DNA from: Clostridium neonatale
GTDB taxonomy: Bacteria > Bacillota > Clostridia > Clostridiales > Clostridiaceae
Direction of reading: 5' to 3'
Length of the DNA stretch: 64,000 bases
Assembly (NCBI RefSeq): GCF_001458595.1
Contig: NZ_LN890326.1
Coordinates: 1,587-65,586, forward strand
Positions 1 through 6,924 of this stretch are shown here, piece by piece (the first letter of the stretch is position 1; each line of letters opens with the position of its first letter). A program made the position numbers and the translations under genes. The notes beneath the pieces are model-generated. The model did no database searches. It had not been told where the DNA came from and saw only the letters and a program-made list of their open reading frames with translations.

Positions 1-223
1 CAATCTTTGCTCTTACTCATAAAAGAATTGCTGGTTTACTAATTCACTTGTTTATTGAATTTTATCACTTCGTCAGCTACAATATTTGTTCATTCATGTA
101 CACAGTACTATTCATTTCATAAATATTTTGCTTCCTCGTGCTAAACTCCACTAAACTTCGTGTTGTTTATTATATTCTGTTCAATTTTCAAAGATCATCT
201 CATCGCCCTCAAGCGACTTTTTC
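1..223 (-). other. 5' leader of an rRNA operon (16S gene off the left edge)
   Basis: The stretch downstream of the tandem promoters at 224-304 reads leftward out of the window. At 177-195 (minus strand) it carries a boxA-like segment, TCTTTGAAAATTGAACAG, of the kind found upstream of 16S rRNA in clostridia and bacilli. No rRNA gene itself is inside the window. Positions 64-170 belong to a repeat that also occurs at 2971-3082. Short open frames here are not credible genes. That an rRNA operon follows is inferred from promoter strength and the boxA motif. Confidence 0.7.
64..170 (-). repeat. Dispersed repeat, copy A (in the rRNA leader)
   Basis: About 105 bp resembling 2971-3082. Shared blocks on the minus strand include CGAGGAA, ATTTATGAAATGA, GAATGAA and TGACGAAGT, in the same order and spacing. 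Copy A sits inside the rRNA leader and copy B inside a tRNA cluster, so the sequence is linked to stable-RNA operons. Its function is unknown; it could be an rRNA/tRNA processing segment or a small mobile repeat. Confidence 0.6.
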
Positions 224-304
224 ATCTTACCATCACTATAACTTCTTGTCAACACTTTTTTTCAAATTTCTAAGTATTTTAACAATTGTCTCTCGCGATG
301 ACAA
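224..304 (-). promoter_or_regulatory. Tandem sigma-A promoters of the rRNA operon
   Basis: Two promoters lie in tandem on the minus strand. The downstream one has -35 TTGACA (247-252), a 17-bp spacer and -10 TAAGAT (224-229). The upstream one has -35 TTGTCA (299-304), a 17-bp spacer and -10 TAAAAT (276-281). Tandem strong promoters followed by a boxA leader are typical of rRNA operons. They read out of the left edge of the window. Confidence 0.75.
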
Positions 305-453
305 AAAATATTCTATCACAACTTATATTCTACAAAATAACAAATCTCATATCTATACGAATTTATTTCTATAATACTATTATTTTCTCTTATTTTCTCT
401 ACTATTCATATATTGATACACTAGGATAAGTTTTCATCAATCTTCCTCATTTT

Positions 454-2484
454 TTACCATATACCTATTCTATCTTGCAGTTTAACATACATTTTATCTC
501 CTTCTTTTATATTATAAGTTTTATAAAATTCCTCAAATTGAGATAAAACTTCATTAACTCTTATTTTTTTAGGAGCATGACAGTCATTATTTAATAAAAA
601 TTCTTTCATTTCTTCTGTAGATGTTTCTCTCCATATCTTTGCATAATTTTCAAATAATTGTCTATAATCTGGATTTTCAAGATTATTAGCTATATCTAAT
701 ACACATGCCATTCCGCCTAAATCACTTATATTTTCTCCTACTGTCAATTCGCCATTAACATGTTTTCCATTTTCAAAATATATATTAGAGTAATACCTCA
801 TTACATCTTTGCTTCTTTTTGAAAATTCTTCATAATCTTTTTCAGACCACCAATTTTTTAGTTTTCCACTTTCATCAAATCGTGAACCAATATTATCAAA
901 TGCATGTGTTAATTCGTGTCCTATTACAGCACCTATTCCTCCAAGATTTTTTTCTTTGCTTGCATATTTATCATAAAATGGCGCTTGCAATATTCCAGCT
1001 GGAAATACAATTTCATTATTAACTGGATTATAATAAGCATTAACTACGCATGCTCCCATGTTCCATTCTTCCTTATCAACATTTTTATTAATTTTAGAAA
1101 ATTCTTTATTAAGTTCAAAATTATATATAGAGATTAGATTATCAACCAAATTTCCATTATTGCTATATGATTTTAATTTTAATTCTGAATAGTCATCCCA
1201 TTCATCAGGATATCCTATCTTCACATGCATATTTTTCAATTTTTTTATAGCTTCTTTTTTAGTAGTATCACTCATCCAAGTATTTTTTTCTAGTCTCTTT
1301 TCAAAATTTTGTATAATTTCTTTTGTCATATGTTCAACATCTTTTTTACATTCATAATCAAATTTCTTATCAATGTATAATCTACTTACTACATCTTCTA
1401 ATTGACACATAGTAAATCTAACTGCATTATTTTCATTTAAATCTACGACTCCAACTCCATACAAGGTTCTCTTTAAGTCTGAGCTTGCTTTTCTGAAATC
1501 TTCTGTTAATGAATTATCAGTTCTTAACAATATACTTGTTCTAAAGTATATTTTCATATTATCTAGACTTTCTTCTTTAACCAGATTGTTTACTGATTTT
1601 AAATTTTTAGGATTCTCCACTATAATTTTCTTTGCTTTATTTACTTTATATTCTTTAAGTAATTTATTAAATTCCAGATTAGGATACTCCTCATTTAATT
1701 GCTTTAATGTATATACATTATAACTTTTTTCAATTCTATCTTCTTCTAAGGCTTCTTCTTCCTTAGTAGGAATTTCATTAGCTATCTTTTTTTCAATTTC
1801 ATAAAATATTTTTGCATTATTAAATGCAGTCATTTTATCTAATCCAGATAAAACATTTAACTTAGTTATATAATCTATATAGCTATATTTAATATCATCG
1901 CTTTTATAATAATGCGAATTTCCTAGACCTATTTTACTATTTCCTATATATAGTATATTTTTATTACTATCTTTACAGTCTGTTCCAACGCCTAAATTAA
2001 CTAGAAATTGAAAGTATGAAAAATCTTTATCTCTAATGATTTTTCTTAAATCATTTTCCGTTTTTATATTATCGATTCTATTAATATATTTTTCTATAGG
2101 TTTTATTCCCAAATCATTTCTCATATTCATATTAAAATAGTTATCATATAATGTTATTATTCTTATCTCATCACTATTTGGATCATACTTATCTATATTT
2201 TCTTTTATATCTCTAATAATTTCTTTTACATCACATGTAACTTTGTTTGAGACCTCCTGAAATGTACCGTAGCTGACACACCCATCTCCAAGTTTATTCT
2301 TAGAAATCCATTCTTTATTTATAGCTTCATAAAAATCATCTTCTAATCTAACTTCATTTGATTTATTTTGTTCATCTGCGTATGCTACAGTGTTTCTATA
2401 TAATTTAAAGTTTGGTGCAAATAAAACATTAGGAGAAAGAATTAATAATAAAACCATAACTATAAATCTAAATTTTTTAAACAT
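454..2484 (-). CDS. M13 family zinc metallopeptidase (neprilysin/PepO type)
   Basis: A 676-residue protein, near the usual M13 length. It starts with a basic-hydrophobic signal or anchor segment (about residues 1-25), so it is probably exported or membrane-anchored. The zinc motif HELTH is at 523-527 and the third ligand lies in GENISDLGG (Glu584). The upstream NAYYNP substrate-groove motif and a C-terminal Trp are also family marks. It should cleave oligopeptides outside the membrane. The start has a good ribosome site (GAGGAGG). It stands alone between the rRNA promoter and a tRNA cluster, with no operon partner. Its natural substrate cannot be read from the sequence. Confidence 0.92.
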   Translation of the reverse strand: MFKKFRFIVMVLLLILSPNVLFAPNFKLYRNTVAYADEQNKSNEVRLEDDFYEAINKEWISKNKLGDGCVSYGTFQEVSNKVTCDVKEIIRDIKENIDKYDPNSDEIRIITLYDNYFNMNMRNDLGIKPIEKYINRIDNIKTENDLRKIIRDKDFSYFQFLVNLGVGTDCKDSNKNILYIGNSKIGLGNSHYYKSDDIKYSYIDYITKLNVLSGLDKMTAFNNAKIFYEIEKKIANEIPTKEEEALEEDRIEKSYNVYTLKQLNEEYPNLEFNKLLKEYKVNKAKKIIVENPKNLKSVNNLVKEESLDNMKIYFRTSILLRTDNSLTEDFRKASSDLKRTLYGVGVVDLNENNAVRFTMCQLEDVVSRLYIDKKFDYECKKDVEHMTKEIIQNFEKRLEKNTWMSDTTKKEAIKKLKNMHVKIGYPDEWDDYSELKLKSYSNNGNLVDNLISIYNFELNKEFSKINKNVDKEEWNMGACVVNAYYNPVNNEIVFPAGILQAPFYDKYASKEKNLGGIGAVIGHELTHAFDNIGSRFDESGKLKNWWSEKDYEEFSKRSKDVMRYYSNIYFENGKHVNGELTVGENISDLGGMACVLDIANNLENPDYRQLFENYAKIWRETSTEEMKEFLLNNDCHAPKKIRVNEVLSQFEEFYKTYNIKEGDKMYVKLQDRIGIW

Positions 2485-2655
2485 ACTAACTTCCTCCTCA
2501 GTTTCTTAATAAAATAATCTATAACTATTATTCAATTTTTACTCTAATAAAATACATAAATTCTGCTAGTTTATTTTAGTAAAATATGCTATATAGATAT
2601 TTTACTAATCCGATTTTCTATTAAATTCAAAAATAAGCATATAATATATTTGAAT

Positions 2656-2691
2656 ATAAAAAAAGAACAGTTCAAGAAAGAACTGTTCTTT
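2656..2691 (-). terminator. Terminator of the first tRNA cluster
   Basis: A perfect 12-bp stem (AAAGAACAGTTC, 2662-2673, with its complement at 2680-2691) and a 6-nt loop are followed on the minus strand by a T run. It abuts the CCA end of tRNA-Gly(TCC), so it ends the cluster transcript. Confidence 0.85.
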
Positions 2692-2764
2692 GGAGCGGGT
2701 AGTGGGAATCGAACCCACCTTGCCAGCTTGGAAGGCTGGAGTATTACCGATATACGATACCCGC
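2691..2764 (-). tRNA. tRNA-Gly(TCC)
   Basis: 74 nt with encoded CCA. Acceptor GCGGGTA pairs with TACCCGC. Anticodon loop CTTCCAA gives anticodon TCC. Last gene of cluster 1. The same tRNA recurs three times in the second array. Confidence 0.97.
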
Positions 2765-2788
2765 ATATTTATTGTATGTAATTTTTAA

Positions 2789-2863
2789 TGGAGCGCGAGA
2801 CGGGACTCGAACCCGCAACTTCCACCTTGGCAAGGTGGCACTCTACCATTGAGTCACTCACGC
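2789..2863 (-). tRNA. tRNA-Gly(GCC)
   Basis: 75 nt with encoded CCA. Acceptor GCGTGAG/CTCGCGC contains one G-U pair. Anticodon loop TTGCCAA reads GCC. Its junction with the next gene, tRNA-Lys, lacks the tRNA-Leu found at this place in the second array. Confidence 0.97.
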
Positions 2864-2869
2864 ATTATT

Positions 2870-2945
2870 TGGTGGCTCACCCGGGAATCGAACCCGGGAC
2901 ACCATGATTAAAAGTCATGTGCTCTACCGACTGAGCTAGTGAACC
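2870..2945 (-). tRNA. tRNA-Lys(TTT)
   Basis: 76 nt with encoded CCA. Anticodon loop CTTTTAA reads TTT. The gene has the same sequence as the two Lys copies in the second array. On its 5' side lies an inserted repeat instead of the short spacer to tRNA-Gln. Confidence 0.97.
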
Positions 2946-2970
2946 AAATTTTGTTCGTTTACTGCTCTCA

Positions 2971-3082
2971 ATTACTTCGTCAACTGCATAATTTATTCAT
3001 TCGCGTATAAACATACTGCTCATTTCATAAATCATTTGTTTCCTCGCACTTGAAATCATTAAACTTTACAAGTGTTGTTTAT
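2971..3082 (-). repeat. Dispersed repeat, copy B (between tRNA-Gln and tRNA-Lys)
   Basis: Related to the rRNA-leader repeat at 64-170. In the second array the Lys-Gln spacer is only 6 bp; here it is about 150 bp and holds this repeat, so the repeat was gained here or the spacer was lost there. No coding frame is credible. The transcript from the cluster promoter must run through it. Confidence 0.6.
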
Positions 3083-3094
3083 TTATTAAAATAA

Positions 3095-3169
3095 TGGCTG
3101 GGATGGCAGGATTCGAACCTACGCATAATGGAGTCAAAGTCCATTGCCTTACCGCTTGGCGACATCCCA
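3095..3169 (-). tRNA. tRNA-Gln(TTG)
   Basis: 75 nt with encoded CCA. Acceptor TGGGATG/CATCCCA. Anticodon loop CTTTGAC reads TTG. Third gene in transcription order of cluster 1. Confidence 0.97.
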
Positions 3170-3175
3170 ATTTTA

Positions 3176-3251
3176 TGGGGTGAACGATGGGACTCGAACC
3201 CACGACAACCAGTGCCACAAACTGGCGCTCTACCAACTGAACTACGTTCAC
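3176..3251 (-). tRNA. tRNA-His(GTG)
   Basis: 76 nt with CCA. Anticodon loop TTGTGGC reads GTG. A G precedes the mature start (3252) and can pair with the discriminator C, as expected of the extra G-1 of tRNA-His. Confidence 0.97.
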
Positions 3252-3257
3252 CATCAA

Positions 3258-3334
<77 letters not shown>

Positions 3335-3384
3335 ATATTTAATATTTTTCTTATTTGTAAGATTTGTTCCTCACAACGAATGTT

Positions 3385-3413
3385 ATTGTATCTTATTTAT
3401 TCTTTTTTGTCAA
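3385..3413 (-). promoter_or_regulatory. Promoter of tRNA cluster 1
   Basis: On the minus strand: -35 TTGACA (3408-3413), 17-bp spacer, -10 TACAAT (3385-3390). It lies about 50 bp before tRNA-Arg(TCT), and every gene to the terminator at 2656 follows in the same direction. Confidence 0.85.
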
Positions 3414-3827
3414 AGCTTTTTTCATATTTTTTTATTTTTTTATTTTATATGCACTTTTACTCCCAATTAAATATGCTATTTCTATTTAAATTAATAAATT
3501 GATTTAATTTTTTCTAAAACTTCATATTTTAAAAGTTATGAAACTTTAGTTCGATGATTTGTTTTATAATAAAATAAGACTCCAGATATTATTACAAATA
3601 ATACAATCTTAAGTCTTATAGATTAATCTTTTTTTATTTAAATTTGTTCATCTTTGATGATTGCAGAACAATTGGTTTTGGTGCTCTTGATATGGTATCA
3701 CTTCCTTAAACTAGTTAAAAAATACTACTAATTATTTATCAAACGTACAATATTGATTTGTCATCTTATATGATACACATTTAAAATCTACAGTTTCTAA
3801 AAATATAAAATTATTATGATATTTTTC
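3414..3827. other. AT-rich intergenic region
   Basis: About 410 bp without a credible gene, tRNA or strong terminator, lying between the cluster-1 promoter and the 3' end of the flavodoxin-ferredoxin gene. A 21-codon open tail on the minus strand near 3637-3705 resembles the end of a lost gene but has no start and no recognised relative. Confidence 0.5.
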
Positions 3828-4592
3828 TTACACTTTTGTATTGGGATTCTTATATTGTCCATGCTTTTTCGTATTTTTTCCATACTGAATTGCAAACTTA
3901 GGACAGCGATGCAGACAGCCAAGGCACATTACGCATTTATCCTTCACCCAAACCGGTTTTCCATCTTTAATTTCAATAGCATTGACAGGACATTTTTTTT
4001 CGCACAATCTACATCCAATACAGCTATCTTCTACAGTGAAATTTTTAGTTTTTCTCATATTGTCATAGTATGGCTTATAGAAAGGTGCTGTAAATCTTGG
4101 AATCTTATTTTTCATAAAATCACCAGAAGATTTATTTTGTATATTTGCAATTATTTCATCTATCTGTGGCTCAGCCTTTCTATTTATTTCTGATACTTTT
4201 TCTTTATTAGATAAATTAAATATAGGAGTCCATGTATCTGGCATTTTCACACTAAAATAAGCATCAAATTCTCTTCCTATACTTTTAAATAGATTTTTAT
4301 TAGCAAAGTAACCATTATTGCCTGGTGTTGTTCCATAAGTTGCTATATAGTACATATAGCATTTCTTATTTTCTGTAAGAGAAACATTCTTTAAAAAATC
4401 AATAATTACAGAAGGACACCCCCAAGCATATGTTGGCGAAACAATCCCCACAGTTTCATTTGCCTTTATTGATAAATAATATTTATCATCCTTTATCACA
4501 TCTAAGATAGACACACACTCCTCATTTGTTACTTTTGCAATTCTCTCTGCGACATATTTAGAATTTCCTGTTGCGGAAAAATATAAAATCAT
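3828..4592 (-). CDS. EFR1-type flavodoxin / 4Fe-4S ferredoxin fusion protein
   Basis: 254 residues. The N-terminus FSATGNSKY (5-13) is the FMN-phosphate loop of flavodoxin-like domains. The C-terminus holds two 4Fe-4S clusters: Cys191, 194, 197, 201 and Cys220, 223, 226, 230. This layout matches the EFR1 family of clostridial electron-transfer proteins, expected to shuttle electrons in the cytoplasm; the partner enzyme is unknown. Its start overlaps the end of the TetR gene by 4 nt, with the ribosome site inside the latter, so the two are translationally coupled. It is the last gene of the SDR-TetR-EFR1 operon and is probably controlled by that regulator. Confidence 0.88.
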   Translation of the reverse strand: MILYFSATGNSKYVAERIAKVTNEECVSILDVIKDDKYYLSIKANETVGIVSPTYAWGCPSVIIDFLKNVSLTENKKCYMYYIATYGTTPGNNGYFANKNLFKSIGREFDAYFSVKMPDTWTPIFNLSNKEKVSEINRKAEPQIDEIIANIQNKSSGDFMKNKIPRFTAPFYKPYYDNMRKTKNFTVEDSCIGCRLCEKKCPVNAIEIKDGKPVWVKDKCVMCLGCLHRCPKFAIQYGKNTKKHGQYKNPNTKV

Positions 4593-5179
4593 AACAACTT
4601 TCCTTTCTTTTCTAATGATACTAATAGGTAGTCAATACTTATTTGCGCTTCTTCTTTGGAAATTAAATCTTTCCTTAAAAAACAAAATTCTAAAATCATT
4701 TGCAAGGTATTGCTATAATGCATAACTATCAATTCAAATGGAACGCTCTGGTTATTAATATTCTCACAAGAAGATACTATTTCTTTTATTTTTAAAAGCA
4801 TAAAGCGTTTTAAAGATTCTGCCATTGCTCCATCTATTTCATTATTAGACATGATACGATCTACAGTATCTTTTTTCTTTTCAAAAAAGGTATATAATCT
4901 CTCAAATAATACTTGTGTACGCTCCTCTGGTGTAATACTCTTATAATCCTGAATTTTAATTTCCTTGCTCATATTCTCCCAGCAGTAATCAAGCAAATCA
5001 TATATATCTTGAAAGTAGTTATAAAATGTGGCTCTTGGATAATTACATGCATTACATAATTCATTTACAGTAATATCTTCAAATTTTTTCTTCTCTACTA
5101 GAGAAAATAATGTCTCCGAAAAATCCTTCAATGTTCTCTCTGCAAAACGATTTGTCTTCTTAGTTAAATCATATTTCAT
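4589..5179 (-). CDS. TetR/AcrR family transcriptional regulator
   Basis: 196 residues. The first 60 residues form a TetR-type helix-turn-helix (ITVNELCNACNYPRATFYNYF region, with the typical Phe-Tyr-x-Tyr-Phe end). The rest is a helical ligand/dimer domain with no recognisable specificity. It starts 21 bp after the SDR gene and overlaps the EFR1 gene by 4 bp. It therefore probably autoregulates this three-gene operon in response to an unknown small molecule. Confidence 0.88.
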   Translation of the reverse strand: MKYDLTKKTNRFAERTLKDFSETLFSLVEKKKFEDITVNELCNACNYPRATFYNYFQDIYDLLDYCWENMSKEIKIQDYKSITPEERTQVLFERLYTFFEKKKDTVDRIMSNNEIDGAMAESLKRFMLLKIKEIVSSCENINNQSVPFELIVMHYSNTLQMILEFCFLRKDLISKEEAQISIDYLLVSLEKKGKLL

Positions 5180-5200
5180 AACTGCTATATCTTAACCTTT

Positions 5201-5962
5201 CTAAAAAAATTTCTTTGTTATCTTTACCATAAATGCAGAAGGTATTATCTTGCTACATATTCTATAAAATTTATAAAAACCTCCTGGTGTATAAACAGCC
5301 TTTCCCTTCTCCGCTTTTTCCAATGCTCTTTCTGTAACTACCTTCATATCCAAAAATGGAAGCATATTTATTTGGGGGCTATGTTTTATACTCCCCCTTG
5401 GATTCATTTCAGTATCCATATTGCCTGGACATAGAGTCAATATATTAATACCTTCTTTTTGCAGTTCTTCTCTTAGAGCCTTTCCAAGATAATAAGTATA
5501 TTCTTTACTTGCACTATATACGGCCTGATTTGGTATTGGCGAAAAACAAGAAATTGAACCAGTAATAATTCCAAAGCTTCCTTTTTTCATATAAGGTAGA
5601 CAAAGTCTGTTTATTGCTGTTATTCCTTTTATATTAACATTGATAATTGAAATAATATCTGACATATCCATATCCTTGAAATATCCTATTCTTTCATACC
5701 CTGCGTTATTAATCAATATCTGTATCTCTGGCTTTTCTTTTTGTAAAATCTGCTCCAATTCAGTATAGGATTTATCTTTTCCTAAATCTATTGACACTGG
5801 TCTTATATTTACATCCTTATATTTATCTGCAATTTGTACTAATCTTTCTTTTCGTCTTGCAATAACCCATATTTCCTGTAAATCTTTATATTTATTGATA
5901 AGTGTTTTAATAAATTCTAGCCCTAAGCCTGAAGATGCTCCTGTAACTATTGCAATTCTCAT
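5201..5962 (-). CDS. Short-chain dehydrogenase/reductase (SDR)
   Basis: 253 residues, classical SDR size. It has the nucleotide loop TGASSGLG (7-14), NNAG in the middle, and the catalytic YSASK with Tyr149 and Lys153. It should use NAD(P)(H) to interconvert an alcohol and a carbonyl; the substrate is not evident. First gene of the SDR-TetR-EFR1 operon, preceded by GGAG at the right distance. The C-terminal basic-hydrophobic stretch (from about 225) could touch the membrane. Confidence 0.9.
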   Translation of the reverse strand: MRIAIVTGASSGLGLEFIKTLINKYKDLQEIWVIARRKERLVQIADKYKDVNIRPVSIDLGKDKSYTELEQILQKEKPEIQILINNAGYERIGYFKDMDMSDIISIINVNIKGITAINRLCLPYMKKGSFGIITGSISCFSPIPNQAVYSASKEYTYYLGKALREELQKEGINILTLCPGNMDTEMNPRGSIKHSPQINMLPFLDMKVVTERALEKAEKGKAVYTPGGFYKFYRICSKIIPSAFMVKITKKFF

Positions 5963-6163
5963 ATGTTTTCTCCATTTCTATTGTAAATTATTATACATAT
6001 GTCTAACTTAATTTCATTATAAGAATCTAAATAAATAAAAGCAATTTACAATATTTTTCTACAGCCTATATTTAGACACTATCTTTAAATTGTCTAAATA
6101 AGATATTTATAAATTCTATATATAAAAACTCCATTTCAGCATTTTATATAATTTCTTTCACGC

Positions 6164-6288
6164 CTTATGTTCTATGATATCCTCCCCTAAAAAAATACAT
6201 CTTCCCCCACCTATACTACATATAGTTAAATACAAAAAATCTAAACCATAAATCAATGTAATTTTTCTTGATAAATGATTTAGATATA
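6164..6288 (+). repeat. Chromosomal non-coding repeat R1
   Basis: Begins CTTATGTTCTATGA and ends in an imperfect hairpin (ATCTAAACCAT against ATGATTTAGAT). The same head, a central CCCCCAC block and the same hairpin recur at 15926-16064 inside the element. A 13-mer of the head also appears inverted at 6864-6876. No coding potential. Probably a dispersed intergenic repeat of this genome. Confidence 0.6.
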
Positions 6289-6400
6289 ATATTTAATTTG
6301 TTAATTTTTAGATAGCTCTATAGTTACTTGTTCCTGCTACTATTGGATTCTTTTAAACTAAGTTCTTTATACCTTAACAAAGTCTATTGGCTGTAGTATA

Positions 6401-6446
6401 AAAAAATACCGAGACTCTACTTTTTGTAAAGCCTCGGTATTTCTAC
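6401..6446 (-). terminator. Terminator just outside the left attachment site
   Basis: On the minus strand AAATACCGAG pairs with CTCGGTATTT and is followed by a T run; the inner part (GCTTTAC/GTAGAGT) extends the stem. It resembles the terminator beside the intact tRNA-Arg at 21066-21105. It is probably the original chromosomal terminator of that tRNA gene, now 14.7 kb away from it. Confidence 0.8.
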
Positions 6447-6450
6447 GTTT

Positions 6451-6494
6451 TGGTACACCTAACAAGATTCGAACTTGCGACGCTTGGATTCAAA
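6451..6494 (-). other. attL: duplicated 3' end of tRNA-Arg
   Basis: 44 bp matching the 3' part (T arm, acceptor, CCA) of the tRNA-Arg(TCG) at 21113-21156 in 40 positions. Similarity stops in the anticodon loop, so this is not a tRNA. It marks the far end of the integrated element. Two of the four differences are a compensated T-stem base pair. Confidence 0.85.
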
Positions 6495-6598
6495 CTTTGC
6501 CTATCTATCTATTTGCTTATTATATCCTTATATGGCTATTCTACTTGGCTTACTGTACATTCTTCTCTTTTGTATTTATAGCTTTTTCCTTCCTATTG

Positions 6599-6618
6599 GT
6601 TGTAGTGATGGTTGTAGT
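6599..6618 (+). promoter_or_regulatory. Left pair of direct repeats, probable integrase arm sites
   Basis: Two copies of GGTTGTAGT start 11 bp apart (6599, 6610), about 105 bp inside attL. An equivalent pair in the same orientation lies at 21039-21059 inside attR. In the circular form the two pairs would flank the att core, as arm-type sites of tyrosine integrases do. Confidence 0.6.
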
Positions 6619-6924
6619 AGCACTTGATGGCACTATTTCTTTGATTATTTTATAGCTTTTTCTTCATTTATATATGTCTACTATTCTGAAAAAGTATTAA
6701 CCTTCTTAACCTAATAGGATTGAATGCTTGTGGTATAACCATTCTTTTTTGGTTAGATATTTATTTCTTAGGTTAAATTCTGTAGAATAAATTAACCTTT
6801 GTTATTTATTCTTGATTTATTTATACAGCTATGAGGGAGAGATGTTTTTTCTAGGTAGTACCCCATAGAACATAAGCCGAAGTTGGAATTATTTATTTTG
6901 CCCAAATGGAATTTTTGAATTCTT
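6619..6924. other. Non-coding left end of the element
   Basis: About 300 bp between the arm-site repeats and the end of hamB. It has several AGGTTAA / TTAACCT words similar to those after the integrase gene (20870-20900), and an inverted 13-mer of repeat R1 at 6864-6876. No gene seen. Confidence 0.5.

Noticed and set aside
138..374. 78-codon open frame across the rRNA promoters
   Set aside because: It overlaps two clear promoters and a boxA leader on the other strand, has no ribosome site and no protein-like pattern.
3637..3705. 21-codon open tail on the minus strand (reads DTISRAPKPIVLQ...)
   Set aside because: Looks like the end of a gene, but there is no start, no ribosome site and no recognised homologue; not enough to call a pseudogene.
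6451..6540. tRNA-like sequence at attL
   Set aside because: Only the 3' half of tRNA-Arg is present; the D arm and 5' acceptor are absent, so it is an attachment-site remnant.
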